Shown here one piece after another: positions 24,487-30,223 of a stretch of 30,223 nt of DNA. The stretch is from JAJTFW01 sp964534995 (GTDB taxonomy: Bacteria > Bacteroidota > Bacteroidia > AKYH767-A > OLB10). Within the stretch, counting starts at the first letter, position 1. Each line of letters begins with the position of its first letter. The notes beneath the pieces were generated by a model. The model saw only the letters and a list, made by a program, of their open reading frames with translations. It did no database searches and had not been told where the DNA came from. The DNA is taken from assembly GCA_964534995.1 (NCBI GenBank), contig CAZHSC010000043.1, positions 1 through 30,223 of the forward strand, in the 5' to 3' direction. The translations under genes and the position numbers were made by a program.

Positions 24487-25557
24487 ATGAATTGGAAATG
24501 GTTGAAATATTTTTTGGCCTATCTCACTCCCTTATCTGTTTTTGCAGGCATGGTATTGGGAGGCTATTTTCCATTTTTACCGCTTGCCTTTTCTTTCATC
24601 TGCGTACCACTCATTGAATTATTGTTTAAGCCCGACCCGTACAATTTAAACGCGATTGAATCGGAAATGGTGCAAATAGATCCGTCGTACGATTTCCTGC
24701 TTTATATGCTGCTCCCTTTACAGTTTATAATTCTGTGTTTTTTTCTTTTCAATACTTCATCTGAGGTGGTGCCCCCCATGGAATTATTTGGTAAAACCTT
24801 GTCAATGGGTATATTATGCGGTATTATTGGCATCAACGTTGGACATGAATTGGGCCATCGAAAGGGTAAAACAGATCTGTTTTTAGCCAGTTTGTTTTTG
24901 CTGACATCTTTATATATGTATTTTAACATCGAGCATAACAAAGGTCATCATAAACGGGTAGGTACGCATGCCGATCCGGCAAGTGCCCGTTTTGGTGAAA
25001 ACATATATCATTTTTGGATACGGAGTGTAGTCCAGGGCTATTTCTCAGCATGGAGAATTGAAAATGAAAGGTTAAAAAGTATCAATAGGCCGGTATTGTC
25101 TTTTTATAATCAAATGATCCGTATACATATCATTCAGTTATTATTTTTAGGGATTATATATTTGTTGTTTGGATGGAAAAGCCTTTTGTTGTTTATGGCA
25201 GCAGCGGTCATCGGTATTTTACTGCTGGAGTCTGTCAATTATATTGAACATTATGGAATTGGAAGAAGACCGGGGGTGAACCATACTTATTCAAGGGCAT
25301 TGCCTTGTCACTCCTGGAACTCGGATCATGTACTGAGCCGTATATTGCTTTTTGAATTATCGCGTCATAGCGACCATCATTATAAAGCAAGTAAAAAGTA
25401 TCAGTTACTGGATCATCATGATGATAGCCCGCAAATGCCAACCGGTTATGCCGGGATGATATTATTGGCGCTTGTTCCTCCGTTGTGGTTTAAAGTGATG
25501 CATCCTCTCATTGAAAGAGAAATGGAACGCTTTCCGCAAATGGTAAGAGCTGTTTGA
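24487..25557 (+). CDS. alkB: AlkB-type alkane 1-monooxygenase (membrane fatty-acid desaturase fold)
   Basis: A 356-residue integral-membrane di-iron monooxygenase that hydroxylates the terminal carbon of alkanes or similar chains. The histidine boxes are complete: HELGH (120-124), EHNKGHHKRVGTH (149-161) and LSRHSDHH (291-298). The AlkB-specific NYIEHYG motif is at 251-257, which separates it from ordinary desaturases and xylene monooxygenases. About six helices are visible. The reaction needs rubredoxin and rubredoxin reductase, and neither gene is in the window. It stands alone, divergent from the subunit III gene and converging on the ABM gene one base away. Substrate range cannot be read from the sequence. 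Confidence 0.9.
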   Translation: MNWKWLKYFLAYLTPLSVFAGMVLGGYFPFLPLAFSFICVPLIELLFKPDPYNLNAIESEMVQIDPSYDFLLYMLLPLQFIILCFFLFNTSSEVVPPMELFGKTLSMGILCGIIGINVGHELGHRKGKTDLFLASLFLLTSLYMYFNIEHNKGHHKRVGTHADPASARFGENIYHFWIRSVVQGYFSAWRIENERLKSINRPVLSFYNQMIRIHIIQLLFLGIIYLLFGWKSLLLFMAAAVIGILLLESVNYIEHYGIGRRPGVNHTYSRALPCHSWNSDHVLSRILLFELSRHSDHHYKASKKYQLLDHHDDSPQMPTGYAGMILLALVPPLWFKVMHPLIEREMERFPQMVRAV

Positions 25558-25558
25558 A

Positions 25559-25858
25559 TTACAGGGTAACCGGGTATTCCTGCTTTAAGGTGAAAGCAAC
25601 TGTGGGTGCATCAAACAACTCCTTAACCTGGGGCCATATCCCGGCAAAAAGCCCCGATTTACGGTATTCCTCCAGGGATGCTTCAGAGTCCCACAAACTA
25701 ATGGTTGTAAAAAGGCAGGGTTGATGGGTGTCACTATAAAGAGACAGTTGTTGACAGCCATCAAAAAGACGGATCGCATCAAAATTACTTGAGAAAATTG
25801 AAAGAAACTTTTCAGTACTATCCGGGCGGATACTTAATCTTACAATCCGTGTTATCAT
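25559..25858 (-). CDS. ABM-domain (antibiotic biosynthesis monooxygenase-like) protein
   Basis: A 99-residue protein of the dimeric alpha-beta barrel superfamily. The pattern ITRIVRLSIRPDSTEKFLSIF, then DGCQQLSLYSDTHQPCLFTTISLWDSEASLEEYRKSGLFAGI, is the usual ABM layout with a W-x-S/D-x-x-A-x-x-x-Y helix. Such proteins range from haem-degrading enzymes to stress proteins of unknown function, and nothing here picks one. Its ATG overlaps the stop of the SAM hydroxide adenosyltransferase gene (ATGA), so the two are translated together. Confidence 0.8.
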   Translation of the reverse strand: MITRIVRLSIRPDSTEKFLSIFSSNFDAIRLFDGCQQLSLYSDTHQPCLFTTISLWDSEASLEEYRKSGLFAGIWPQVKELFDAPTVAFTLKQEYPVTL

Positions 25859-26628
25859 TTAAATTCTATACGTATGTTATCGTTCAGTTTAAGATTCATC
25901 AGTTTCGATGCATTTTCTTCATTAATGGCAATTTCCAGGTTGCCGGCATCATTAAAAAGTGCCAGCGCGCTTCCCGGGTCAACCGCATGGTAACTGCTGC
26001 TGATTACATCAATAGTATGTTGATTTTTCCTGGTGACAACTTCAAATTTTCTTCCCTTCCTCTGCTCTATAAAAAGGCTTTTACTGATATTGGTTACAAC
26101 ATTTCCAAAGTCATCAATGTAAATGACAATGCCATGAATTAATTCATCGTCTATGGCCGGCAAAAATGCCGAACGCTGTACATAATGGGATGGCCGGTCC
26201 CCCAATTCATAGATGTTTTTACCGGACAATAACTGAAATATACTGTCTGCAATCAAATTCAGGTCGAATAATTCAGCATTCTCAGTTTCTGATTTCAGCC
26301 TTACCATGTCAACCGGGGCATCCTGGAAAATCAGTGAAAAGAAACCATCGTTTACCCCGATAAATATGTGACCTCCCTTTTTAATTGCAAGGAGTTCCGG
26401 ATAGTAATTGCTGTTGCCGTGTACTCCAATAAAATGTAAGGTGCCTGGTGGAAAGCAATGGTAGGCATTCCCGAAAATGTATGCGGCTTGCTGTATATGA
26501 TGTCGCGCTACCTGGTGTGAAAGGTCGATGAATCGAATGTCTGGTAGTTTTGAAATCAGCATACCCTTCAAGGCACCAATATGATAATCACGGTTACCCC
26601 AGTCAGTTGTGAAAGTTACTACACTCAT
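25855..26628 (-). CDS. SAM hydroxide adenosyltransferase family protein (DUF62)
   Basis: A 257-residue protein of the fluorinase/chlorinase-like DUF62 family. Characterised non-halogenating members split S-adenosylmethionine with water into adenosine and methionine. Seen: TFTTDWGNRDYHIGALKG (residues 5-22, with the family aspartate), FIDLSHQVARHHIQQAAYIF, FPPGTLHFIGV, and a C-terminal beta-barrel domain with GIVIYIDDFGNVVTNI. The VDPGVG-type loop common in the family is replaced by GVHGNSNYY, and the DNG motif reads NDG, which I believe is the Bacteroidota variant (from memory). No halogenase-type features are apparent. First gene of a two-gene leftward operon with the ABM protein. Confidence 0.88.
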   Translation of the reverse strand: MSVVTFTTDWGNRDYHIGALKGMLISKLPDIRFIDLSHQVARHHIQQAAYIFGNAYHCFPPGTLHFIGVHGNSNYYPELLAIKKGGHIFIGVNDGFFSLIFQDAPVDMVRLKSETENAELFDLNLIADSIFQLLSGKNIYELGDRPSHYVQRSAFLPAIDDELIHGIVIYIDDFGNVVTNISKSLFIEQRKGRKFEVVTRKNQHTIDVISSSYHAVDPGSALALFNDAGNLEIAINEENASKLMNLKLNDNIRIEFK

Positions 26629-26711
26629 TCAATGGCAAAATTATCCAATTTTAGCATGGCTTTACCTCAAATAATTAAAAGATATTGGTTAAATTTATTG
26701 AAATTTGCAGG

Positions 26712-27002
26712 ATGCGACCTACCAACGAAAATACACTTGGAGAAGTAATTTCTGAAATGCTTAAAAGGTACCGCCTCGAAGATGGGATGTGGTCAGCTAA
26801 AATTGAGGTGGCCTGGGCGAAATGTCTGTCAGATTATATAGTGAAAAATACAAGTTCCCTGGTTTTCAGGAATGGTATTCTGGAAGTACGTTTGAATTCT
26901 TCTGTCATACGTAAAGAATTGTGTTTGATGAAAGAAGAAATTTTGAAAAATCTGAATGACAACCTGGGGACCTCCATAGTCAGGGAAGTAGCTTTTTTGT
27001 GA
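26712..27002 (+). CDS. DUF721 domain protein
   Basis: A 96-residue soluble protein of the DUF721 family (DciA/YgxB-like N-terminal fold). Seen: NENTLGEVISEMLKRYRLEDGM, then WSAKIEVAWAKCLSDYIVKNT, and a beta part ending LVFRNGILEVRLNSSVIRKELCLMKEEIL, with the conserved LxVxxxSSxxxxEL pattern. DciA, a related protein, loads the replicative helicase; whether this short form does so is unknown. The frame extends upstream to a TTG at 26685, but the ATG at 26712 precedes the first family residues and is preferred. It is divergent from the DUF62 gene. Confidence 0.88.
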   Translation: MRPTNENTLGEVISEMLKRYRLEDGMWSAKIEVAWAKCLSDYIVKNTSSLVFRNGILEVRLNSSVIRKELCLMKEEILKNLNDNLGTSIVREVAFL

Positions 27003-27005
27003 AAA

Positions 27006-27122
27006 ATGAGACGGAAAAAAGAGAGAAACGGATATTCCCTTTACGAAAAAGTAGTACTCACTGCCTTGTTGATTTTTTTTATCAGTATGTTGTTTATGTT
27101 TTTTGTTATACCCCGGATATAA
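27006..27122 (+). CDS. Small membrane protein (38 aa)
   Basis: A frame starting 3 bases after the DUF721 stop: 38 residues, with a basic head (MRRKKERNGYSLYEK), one hydrophobic helix (about 16-34, VVLTALLIFFISMLFMFFV) and a short PRI end. The tight spacing to DUF721, good topology and the terminator hairpin immediately after its stop support it as a real gene. I do not recognise a named family. Confidence 0.6.
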   Translation: MRRKKERNGYSLYEKVVLTALLIFFISMLFMFFVIPRI

Positions 27123-27123
27123 A

Positions 27124-27148
27124 ATAACCCGGCTTTTCACCGGGTTAT
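27124..27148. terminator. Bidirectional terminator hairpin
   Basis: A perfect 9-bp stem (ATAACCCGG / CCGGGTTAT) with a 7-base loop lies between the converging DUF721 group and ndk, and begins 2 bases after the 38-aa frame. Short T runs follow on each side, so it may serve both directions. Confidence 0.7.
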
Positions 27149-27167
27149 CAACAGGATGTTTTTCTAT

Positions 27168-27587
27168 TTAGAATCGTTCCAGCATGGAAAAAAAGAAACT
27201 TCCCTCAATCGCGGCATTTTCATTGCTGTCTGACCCGTGTACTGCATTTGCCTCAATGGATTTCGCATATAATTTACGAATGGTTCCTTCGGCTGCTTTA
27301 GTGGGATCAGTGGCGCCAATGATGGTTCTGAAATCTTCCACCGCATTATCTTTTTCCAGGATAGCCGCAATGATGGGGCCGGATGACATGTAGGAAACAA
27401 GGTCCTTGTAAAAGGGTCGTTCTTTATGAATCGCGTAGAACTGGCCGGCAGTTTCCGCACTTAACCGCGTGTATTTCATAGCAATAATTTTGAATCCAGC
27501 TTTGATAATGTGATCAAGAATGGCACCGGCATAGCCGTTTTCAATACCATCGGGCTTGATCATTGTAAAGGTTCGGTTTGTTGTCAT
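27168..27587 (-). CDS. ndk: Nucleoside-diphosphate kinase
   Basis: Ndk moves the gamma-phosphate of ATP to nucleoside diphosphates through a phosphohistidine. With the ATG at 27587 it has 139 residues, the common Bacteroidota length. Seen: RTFTMIKPDGIENGYAG at the start, FYKDLVSYMSSGPIIAAIL, and RTIIGATDPTKAAEGTIRKLY, followed by NAVHGSDS, which holds the active-site histidine. An upstream ATG at 27608 would add seven residues. I prefer 27587, because the candidate -7 element at 27619-27626 predicts a start point close to 27612, which would leave almost no leader for the longer form. It is divergent from nrnA. Confidence 0.96.
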   Translation of the reverse strand: MTTNRTFTMIKPDGIENGYAGAILDHIIKAGFKIIAMKYTRLSAETAGQFYAIHKERPFYKDLVSYMSSGPIIAAILEKDNAVEDFRTIIGATDPTKAAEGTIRKLYAKSIEANAVHGSDSNENAAIEGSFFFSMLERF

Positions 27588-27618
27588 TGAATGGATATAT
27601 TTTGTCATTTTATTTTCG

Positions 27619-27650
27619 CAAAGGTAATTGGATTAATTTTGATGTTCAAT
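27619..27650 (-). promoter_or_regulatory. ndk promoter (-33 ATTG, -7 TACCTTTG)
   Basis: On the minus strand ATTG (27647-27650) and TACCTTTG (27619-27626) are separated by 20 bp, close to the Bacteroidota -33/-7 consensus. This element decides the preferred ndk start. It is interleaved with the nrnA -7 element on the other strand. Confidence 0.55.
27634..27641 (+). promoter_or_regulatory. nrnA -7 element (TAATTTTG)
   Basis: A perfect TAnnTTTG whose last base lies 8 bases before the nrnA ATG, implying a leader of only a few bases. It lies between the -33 and -7 elements of the ndk promoter on the other strand, so the two promoters cannot be occupied together. Confidence 0.4.
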
Positions 27651-28689
27651 GATAGAAAATGTTTTTAGTTCAGAGAAAATCAGGCAACTAAAGGAATTGT
27701 TGTCATCAAGCCGGCAGATAGCAATAACCACTCACCATAAACCGGATGGGGATGCATTAGGTTCTTCACTGGGCTTAATGCACGTGTTAAGAAAATCTGG
27801 TCATAAAGTTGATGTGGTGGTACCCAGCGAATTCCCGGCATTCTTAAACTGGATGGAGGGATGTGAGGGGGTATTTGATTATCACGCGCATCCGAAAGGT
27901 GTTAAAGAAATTATTCAAAAGGCGGATTTACTTTTTTGTCTCGATTTTAATGATCCGGCCAGGGTTGAAAAAATGCAGGCTGAAATCACAGGTATTGGAA
28001 TCCCCATGGTTTTAATTGACCATCATCTGGACCCCAAAGCTGGATTTTGCAATCTACAGTTTTCCTATCCCGCCATTGGGAGTACCTGCGAACTGATCGT
28101 CCACCTGCTGGTAGCAATGGGCTTGGATAATCAGATGGATCGGGATGCCGCTGAGTGTTTTTATACGGGCATTATGACGGATACCGGAAGCTTTAGATTT
28201 AGCTCCGTAACTGCTGCAACTCACAGGGTAATAGCGAAATTGATGGATGCAGGAGTCAGAAATTATCTCATTCACGAAAAAGTATATGATACCAATTCGG
28301 CCTGGAGACTTAAATTTCTGGGTTATACCCTGCATAAGAATATGGAAGTGTTGGATGAGTTCCGAACCGTTATTTTCTCAGCAACACAGTATGACATGGA
28401 TCGCTTTCATCATGAACCGGGCGACCTTGAAGGTGTGGTAAATTATGGGTTAAGCATAAATAATATTAAAATGGCAGTGCTTTTTTCTGAAAGGGATGAT
28501 CTCGTTAAAATTTCATTTCGTTCCAAAGGTGCCTTTTCAGTAAAAGAAATTGCAGAAAAGCATTTTGAAGGAGGTGGGCATAGGAATGCGGCTGGTGGAC
28601 GATCCGCATCTTCTTTGACTGAAACCATAACGAAATTTAAATCATTGTTGCCTTTGTACAAAAATGAGATTATGCATGAGGACGAGTAA
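27649..28689 (+). CDS. nrnA: DHH-family bifunctional oligoribonuclease / PAP phosphatase NrnA
   Basis: A 346-residue cytosolic phosphoesterase of the DHH/DHHA1 type, which degrades nano-RNAs and in many bacteria also dephosphorylates 3'-phosphoadenosine 5'-phosphate. Seen: ITTHHKPDGDALGSSLGL (metal site, about residues 26-43), LLFCLDFNDPARV, VLIDHHLDP (the DHH motif), STCELIVHLL, GIMTDTGSFRFSS, and the C-terminal DHHA1 glycine motif GGGHRNAAGG. The order and length match NrnA rather than RecJ, which is far longer. Its last 14 bases overlap the start of the first FKBP gene, so the two are coupled. Confidence 0.94.
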   Translation: MIENVFSSEKIRQLKELLSSSRQIAITTHHKPDGDALGSSLGLMHVLRKSGHKVDVVVPSEFPAFLNWMEGCEGVFDYHAHPKGVKEIIQKADLLFCLDFNDPARVEKMQAEITGIGIPMVLIDHHLDPKAGFCNLQFSYPAIGSTCELIVHLLVAMGLDNQMDRDAAECFYTGIMTDTGSFRFSSVTAATHRVIAKLMDAGVRNYLIHEKVYDTNSAWRLKFLGYTLHKNMEVLDEFRTVIFSATQYDMDRFHHEPGDLEGVVNYGLSINNIKMAVLFSERDDLVKISFRSKGAFSVKEIAEKHFEGGGHRNAAGGRSASSLTETITKFKSLLPLYKNEIMHEDE

Positions 28690-29212
28690 CCTGCTTTTAA
28701 TAATAATTTGTTTTTTCTCCTGTAAGCAGGGCGACAGAAAACAGAAAATTCTGCATGCCGTTCAGCAGGAGCGGAACCATGCTCTGAAGGAGGACCTGAT
28801 CCTTCAAAACCGGCAATTGATAATGGAAGAATTGGAGATCATTGATGCATTTTCTGAAAGATATCAATTAAGTCCGGATACAACGTCCACAGGACTTCGT
28901 TATAAAATTATTGAAACAACCGATGGGGTACAGGCCAGGTTGATGAATGAAGTTACTATTTCTTATACCGCTTCTCTTTTAAACGGGGATATCTGTTACT
29001 CCAGTGATAGTACAGGACTTCTTACATTAATACTGGGTCAGTCTGATCTCCCGGGTGGATTACAGGAGGGACTCCTGAAAATGAAAGAGGGCGAAAGAGC
29101 GTATTTAATTGTTCCTTCTTATCTTGCTTACGGCATCACCGGGGATGGTATATGTATTCCAGGTAGTAGCAGTATTTATTATAAAGTTAAACTTGAGAAA
29201 GTAAAAGAATAG
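28676..29212 (+). CDS. FKBP-type prolyl isomerase lipoprotein, GldI-like
   Basis: A 178-residue lipoprotein. The start at 28676 gives MRTSNLLLIIICFFSC, a clean lipoprotein signal with the lipid cysteine at residue 16; an ATG at 28664 would add four residues. After a helical stretch (about 20-70) comes one FKBP domain: VTISYTASLLNGDICYSS, LPGGLQEGLLKMKEGERAYLIVPSYLAYG and YYKVKLEKV, with the catalytic pocket mostly kept. In Bacteroidota, FKBP lipoproteins directly after nrnA include GldI of the gliding and T9SS machinery; from position and type this is a likely GldI homologue (inference). It would help fold periplasmic proteins. Confidence 0.85.
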   Translation: MRTSNLLLIIICFFSCKQGDRKQKILHAVQQERNHALKEDLILQNRQLIMEELEIIDAFSERYQLSPDTTSTGLRYKIIETTDGVQARLMNEVTISYTASLLNGDICYSSDSTGLLTLILGQSDLPGGLQEGLLKMKEGERAYLIVPSYLAYGITGDGICIPGSSSIYYKVKLEKVKE

Positions 29213-29214
29213 AA

Positions 29215-30096
29215 ATGAAAAAGGGAAAAATCAGTATACACCCTTGTGCAGCCATGATTTTCATTATGGTTATTGTCTTTTCATCTTGTCGTAAAAATGA
29301 CTTTTCTGTTAGTGGTTCAGGACTCCGGTATCGTTTTGTGGAAAAGAAAGGAGGCGATAAACCAAAACAGGGGGATATGATGCGACTTCATATTAAATAT
29401 AAAAACAATAAAAATGAAGTATTGTATGATTCAGATATCCTGGGTGATGCCTTCGTACTGGAATTAACACCACCTACTTTCAGAGGTGGCCTGGAAGAGG
29501 GCTTTGCCATGATGGGGGAAGGAGATTCTGCATGTTTCCTTGTGTCTGCAGATTCGGTTTTTCAGAAAACGTTCATGCAACCTCTTCCTGCTTCCATTGA
29601 AAAGGGGGATTTCTTGTATTTTGATGTCAGAATGAAGAAAGTGATGACGGCCGTTGAATTCAAAAAGGAAAGCGAAACGAAGGAAAAGGAAGTTCTTAAC
29701 GAAGAGGTGTATTTGATCGAGGATTATCTTAAGAAAAATCAAATAACAGTTGAGCCGGTCGAAGAAGGGGTATATCTGATTGTATTTAATGAGGGGACCG
29801 GGATAAAACCTGTTTTCGGAGACAGTGTGGAACTTAAATATACCGGCAGTTTTTTAAGTGGTGAAGTTTTTGATGCGTCATCGAAAAGCGGATCGACTTT
29901 AAAATACTTGCTGGGGGATGGAAAAAGATTGCCTGCCTGGGAAAAGGCAGTAGCCAGCCTGAAAGAAGGTACCAGAGCTAGATTAGTGCTATCCTCATTG
30001 CATGCATATGGAAAGGCCGGACTGGGACCTGTCCCCCCTGATACGCCTGTAGTATTCGATATAGAACTGCTTAAAGTCAGCCCGCACCATTTCTGA
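29215..30096 (+). CDS. Lipoprotein with two FKBP-type prolyl isomerase domains
   Basis: A 293-residue lipoprotein (signal with IMVIVFSSC; lipid cysteine about residue 25), starting 2 bases after the previous gene. Two FKBP domains are joined by a Lys/Glu-rich helix. The first (about 35-140) has GDMMRLHIKYKNNKNEVLYDSD and FRGGLEEGFAMMGEGDSACFLV, but its active-site loop is altered (SADSVFQKT in place of the P-x-x-x-A-Y-G loop). The second (about 190-290) is regular: GDSVELKYTGSFLSGEVFDAS, AWEKAVASLKEGTRARLVLSSLHAYG and PPDTPVVFDIELLKV. The first domain may be a binding module rather than an enzyme. Same operon as nrnA and the GldI-like gene. Confidence 0.88.
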   Translation: MKKGKISIHPCAAMIFIMVIVFSSCRKNDFSVSGSGLRYRFVEKKGGDKPKQGDMMRLHIKYKNNKNEVLYDSDILGDAFVLELTPPTFRGGLEEGFAMMGEGDSACFLVSADSVFQKTFMQPLPASIEKGDFLYFDVRMKKVMTAVEFKKESETKEKEVLNEEVYLIEDYLKKNQITVEPVEEGVYLIVFNEGTGIKPVFGDSVELKYTGSFLSGEVFDASSKSGSTLKYLLGDGKRLPAWEKAVASLKEGTRARLVLSSLHAYGKAGLGPVPPDTPVVFDIELLKVSPHHF

Positions 30097-30171
30097 AAAC
30101 AGGTTGCACAGTTTGAAGAATCGAGGATTTGATGAGGGTATATTTGCTTTACACCTGATTAATTATAAAAT

Positions 30172-30212
30172 AAAAAGAGGCTGTCTCAGATCGAGACGGC
30201 CTCTTTTTTTTT
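30172..30212 (+). terminator. Strong rho-independent terminator
   Basis: A 16-bp stem with one G-T pair (arms at 30172-30187 and 30193-30208, GC-rich core GAGGCTGTCTC / GAGACGGCCTC) and a 5-base loop AGATC is followed by a T run to 30212. It ends the nrnA-FKBP-FKBP operon, 76 bases after the last stop. A-runs before and T-runs after make it usable in both directions. Confidence 0.9.
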
Positions 30213-30223
30213 GCGGTGGGTCA

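Noticed and set aside
26561..26600. Possible FNR-type half-sites near the DUF62 gene start
   Set aside because: TGAT and ATCA are separated by only one base and lie inside the coding region; the spacing does not fit FNR.
27164..27460. An alternative minus-strand frame within ndk
   Set aside because: It overlaps ndk in another frame; ndk carries the full family motif set.

Overview
The window is chromosomal DNA from a member of the Bacteroidota, most likely an aerobic or microaerobic environmental lineage near the Chitinophagia/Cytophagia; I cannot name a genus. The signs are a type IX secretion (T9SS) substrate with a C-terminal sorting domain, a fused ccoN-ccoO gene with a one-haem CcoP, DUF3822 beside rsmD and coaD, a DUF2027-Smr protein, FKBP lipoproteins behind nrnA, and promoters of the Bacteroidota type (-7 TAnnTTTG) with poor Shine-Dalgarno sequences. 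I see no insertion sequences, prophage, CRISPR array or rRNA. There is one tRNA gene, tRNA-Val(GAC).

Layout. 1-4095 is housekeeping: the 3' part of a BadF-type N-acetylglucosamine kinase, a leftward operon DUF3822-rsmD-coaD, and a rightward RecD-like helicase. The tRNA is at 4195-4269. 4292-16390 is a cbb3 oxidase and low-oxygen control region. It holds a leftward operon ccoS-ccoNO-ccoQ-ccoP-ccoG-fixH-SafE/TauE (10353 down to 4292), the copper ATPase ccoI (12852 down to 10429), a small conserved protein of unknown function (13350-13757), a PAS histidine kinase with a receiver-CRP/FNR fusion regulator (16102 down to 13796), and a small DUF2892 membrane protein (16390-16196). ccoQ and ccoS encode only 58 residues each and are easy to miss.

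16695-24364 is mixed: a beta-CASP metallo-beta-lactamase protein, a DUF922 protease-like protein, a DUF2027-Smr protein, 3-hydroxybutyryl-CoA dehydrogenase, a large T9SS-secreted beta-propeller protein with a small secreted partner, and a lone haem-copper oxidase subunit III. 24487-30223 holds an AlkB-type alkane monooxygenase, an ABM-domain protein, a SAM hydroxide adenosyltransferase, DUF721, ndk, nrnA, two FKBP-type prolyl isomerase lipoproteins and a strong terminator.

The main result is a compact low-oxygen circuit. The kinase has a PAS domain with a histidine at the position of the FixL haem ligand. Its partner joins a FixJ-like receiver to a FixK/FNR-like DNA-binding protein in one chain, so the FixL-FixJ-FixK cascade appears collapsed into two genes. 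FNR-type boxes (TTGAT-N4-ATCAA or one mismatch from it) lie upstream of ccoS, ccoI and the DUF2892 gene, each exactly 55 bp, centre to centre, from a candidate -7 element. A fourth, weaker box lies 33 bp from the -7 element of the 13350 gene. These spacings resemble class I and class II FNR/CRP activation. Functional assignments come from reading motifs by eye; no database search was run.
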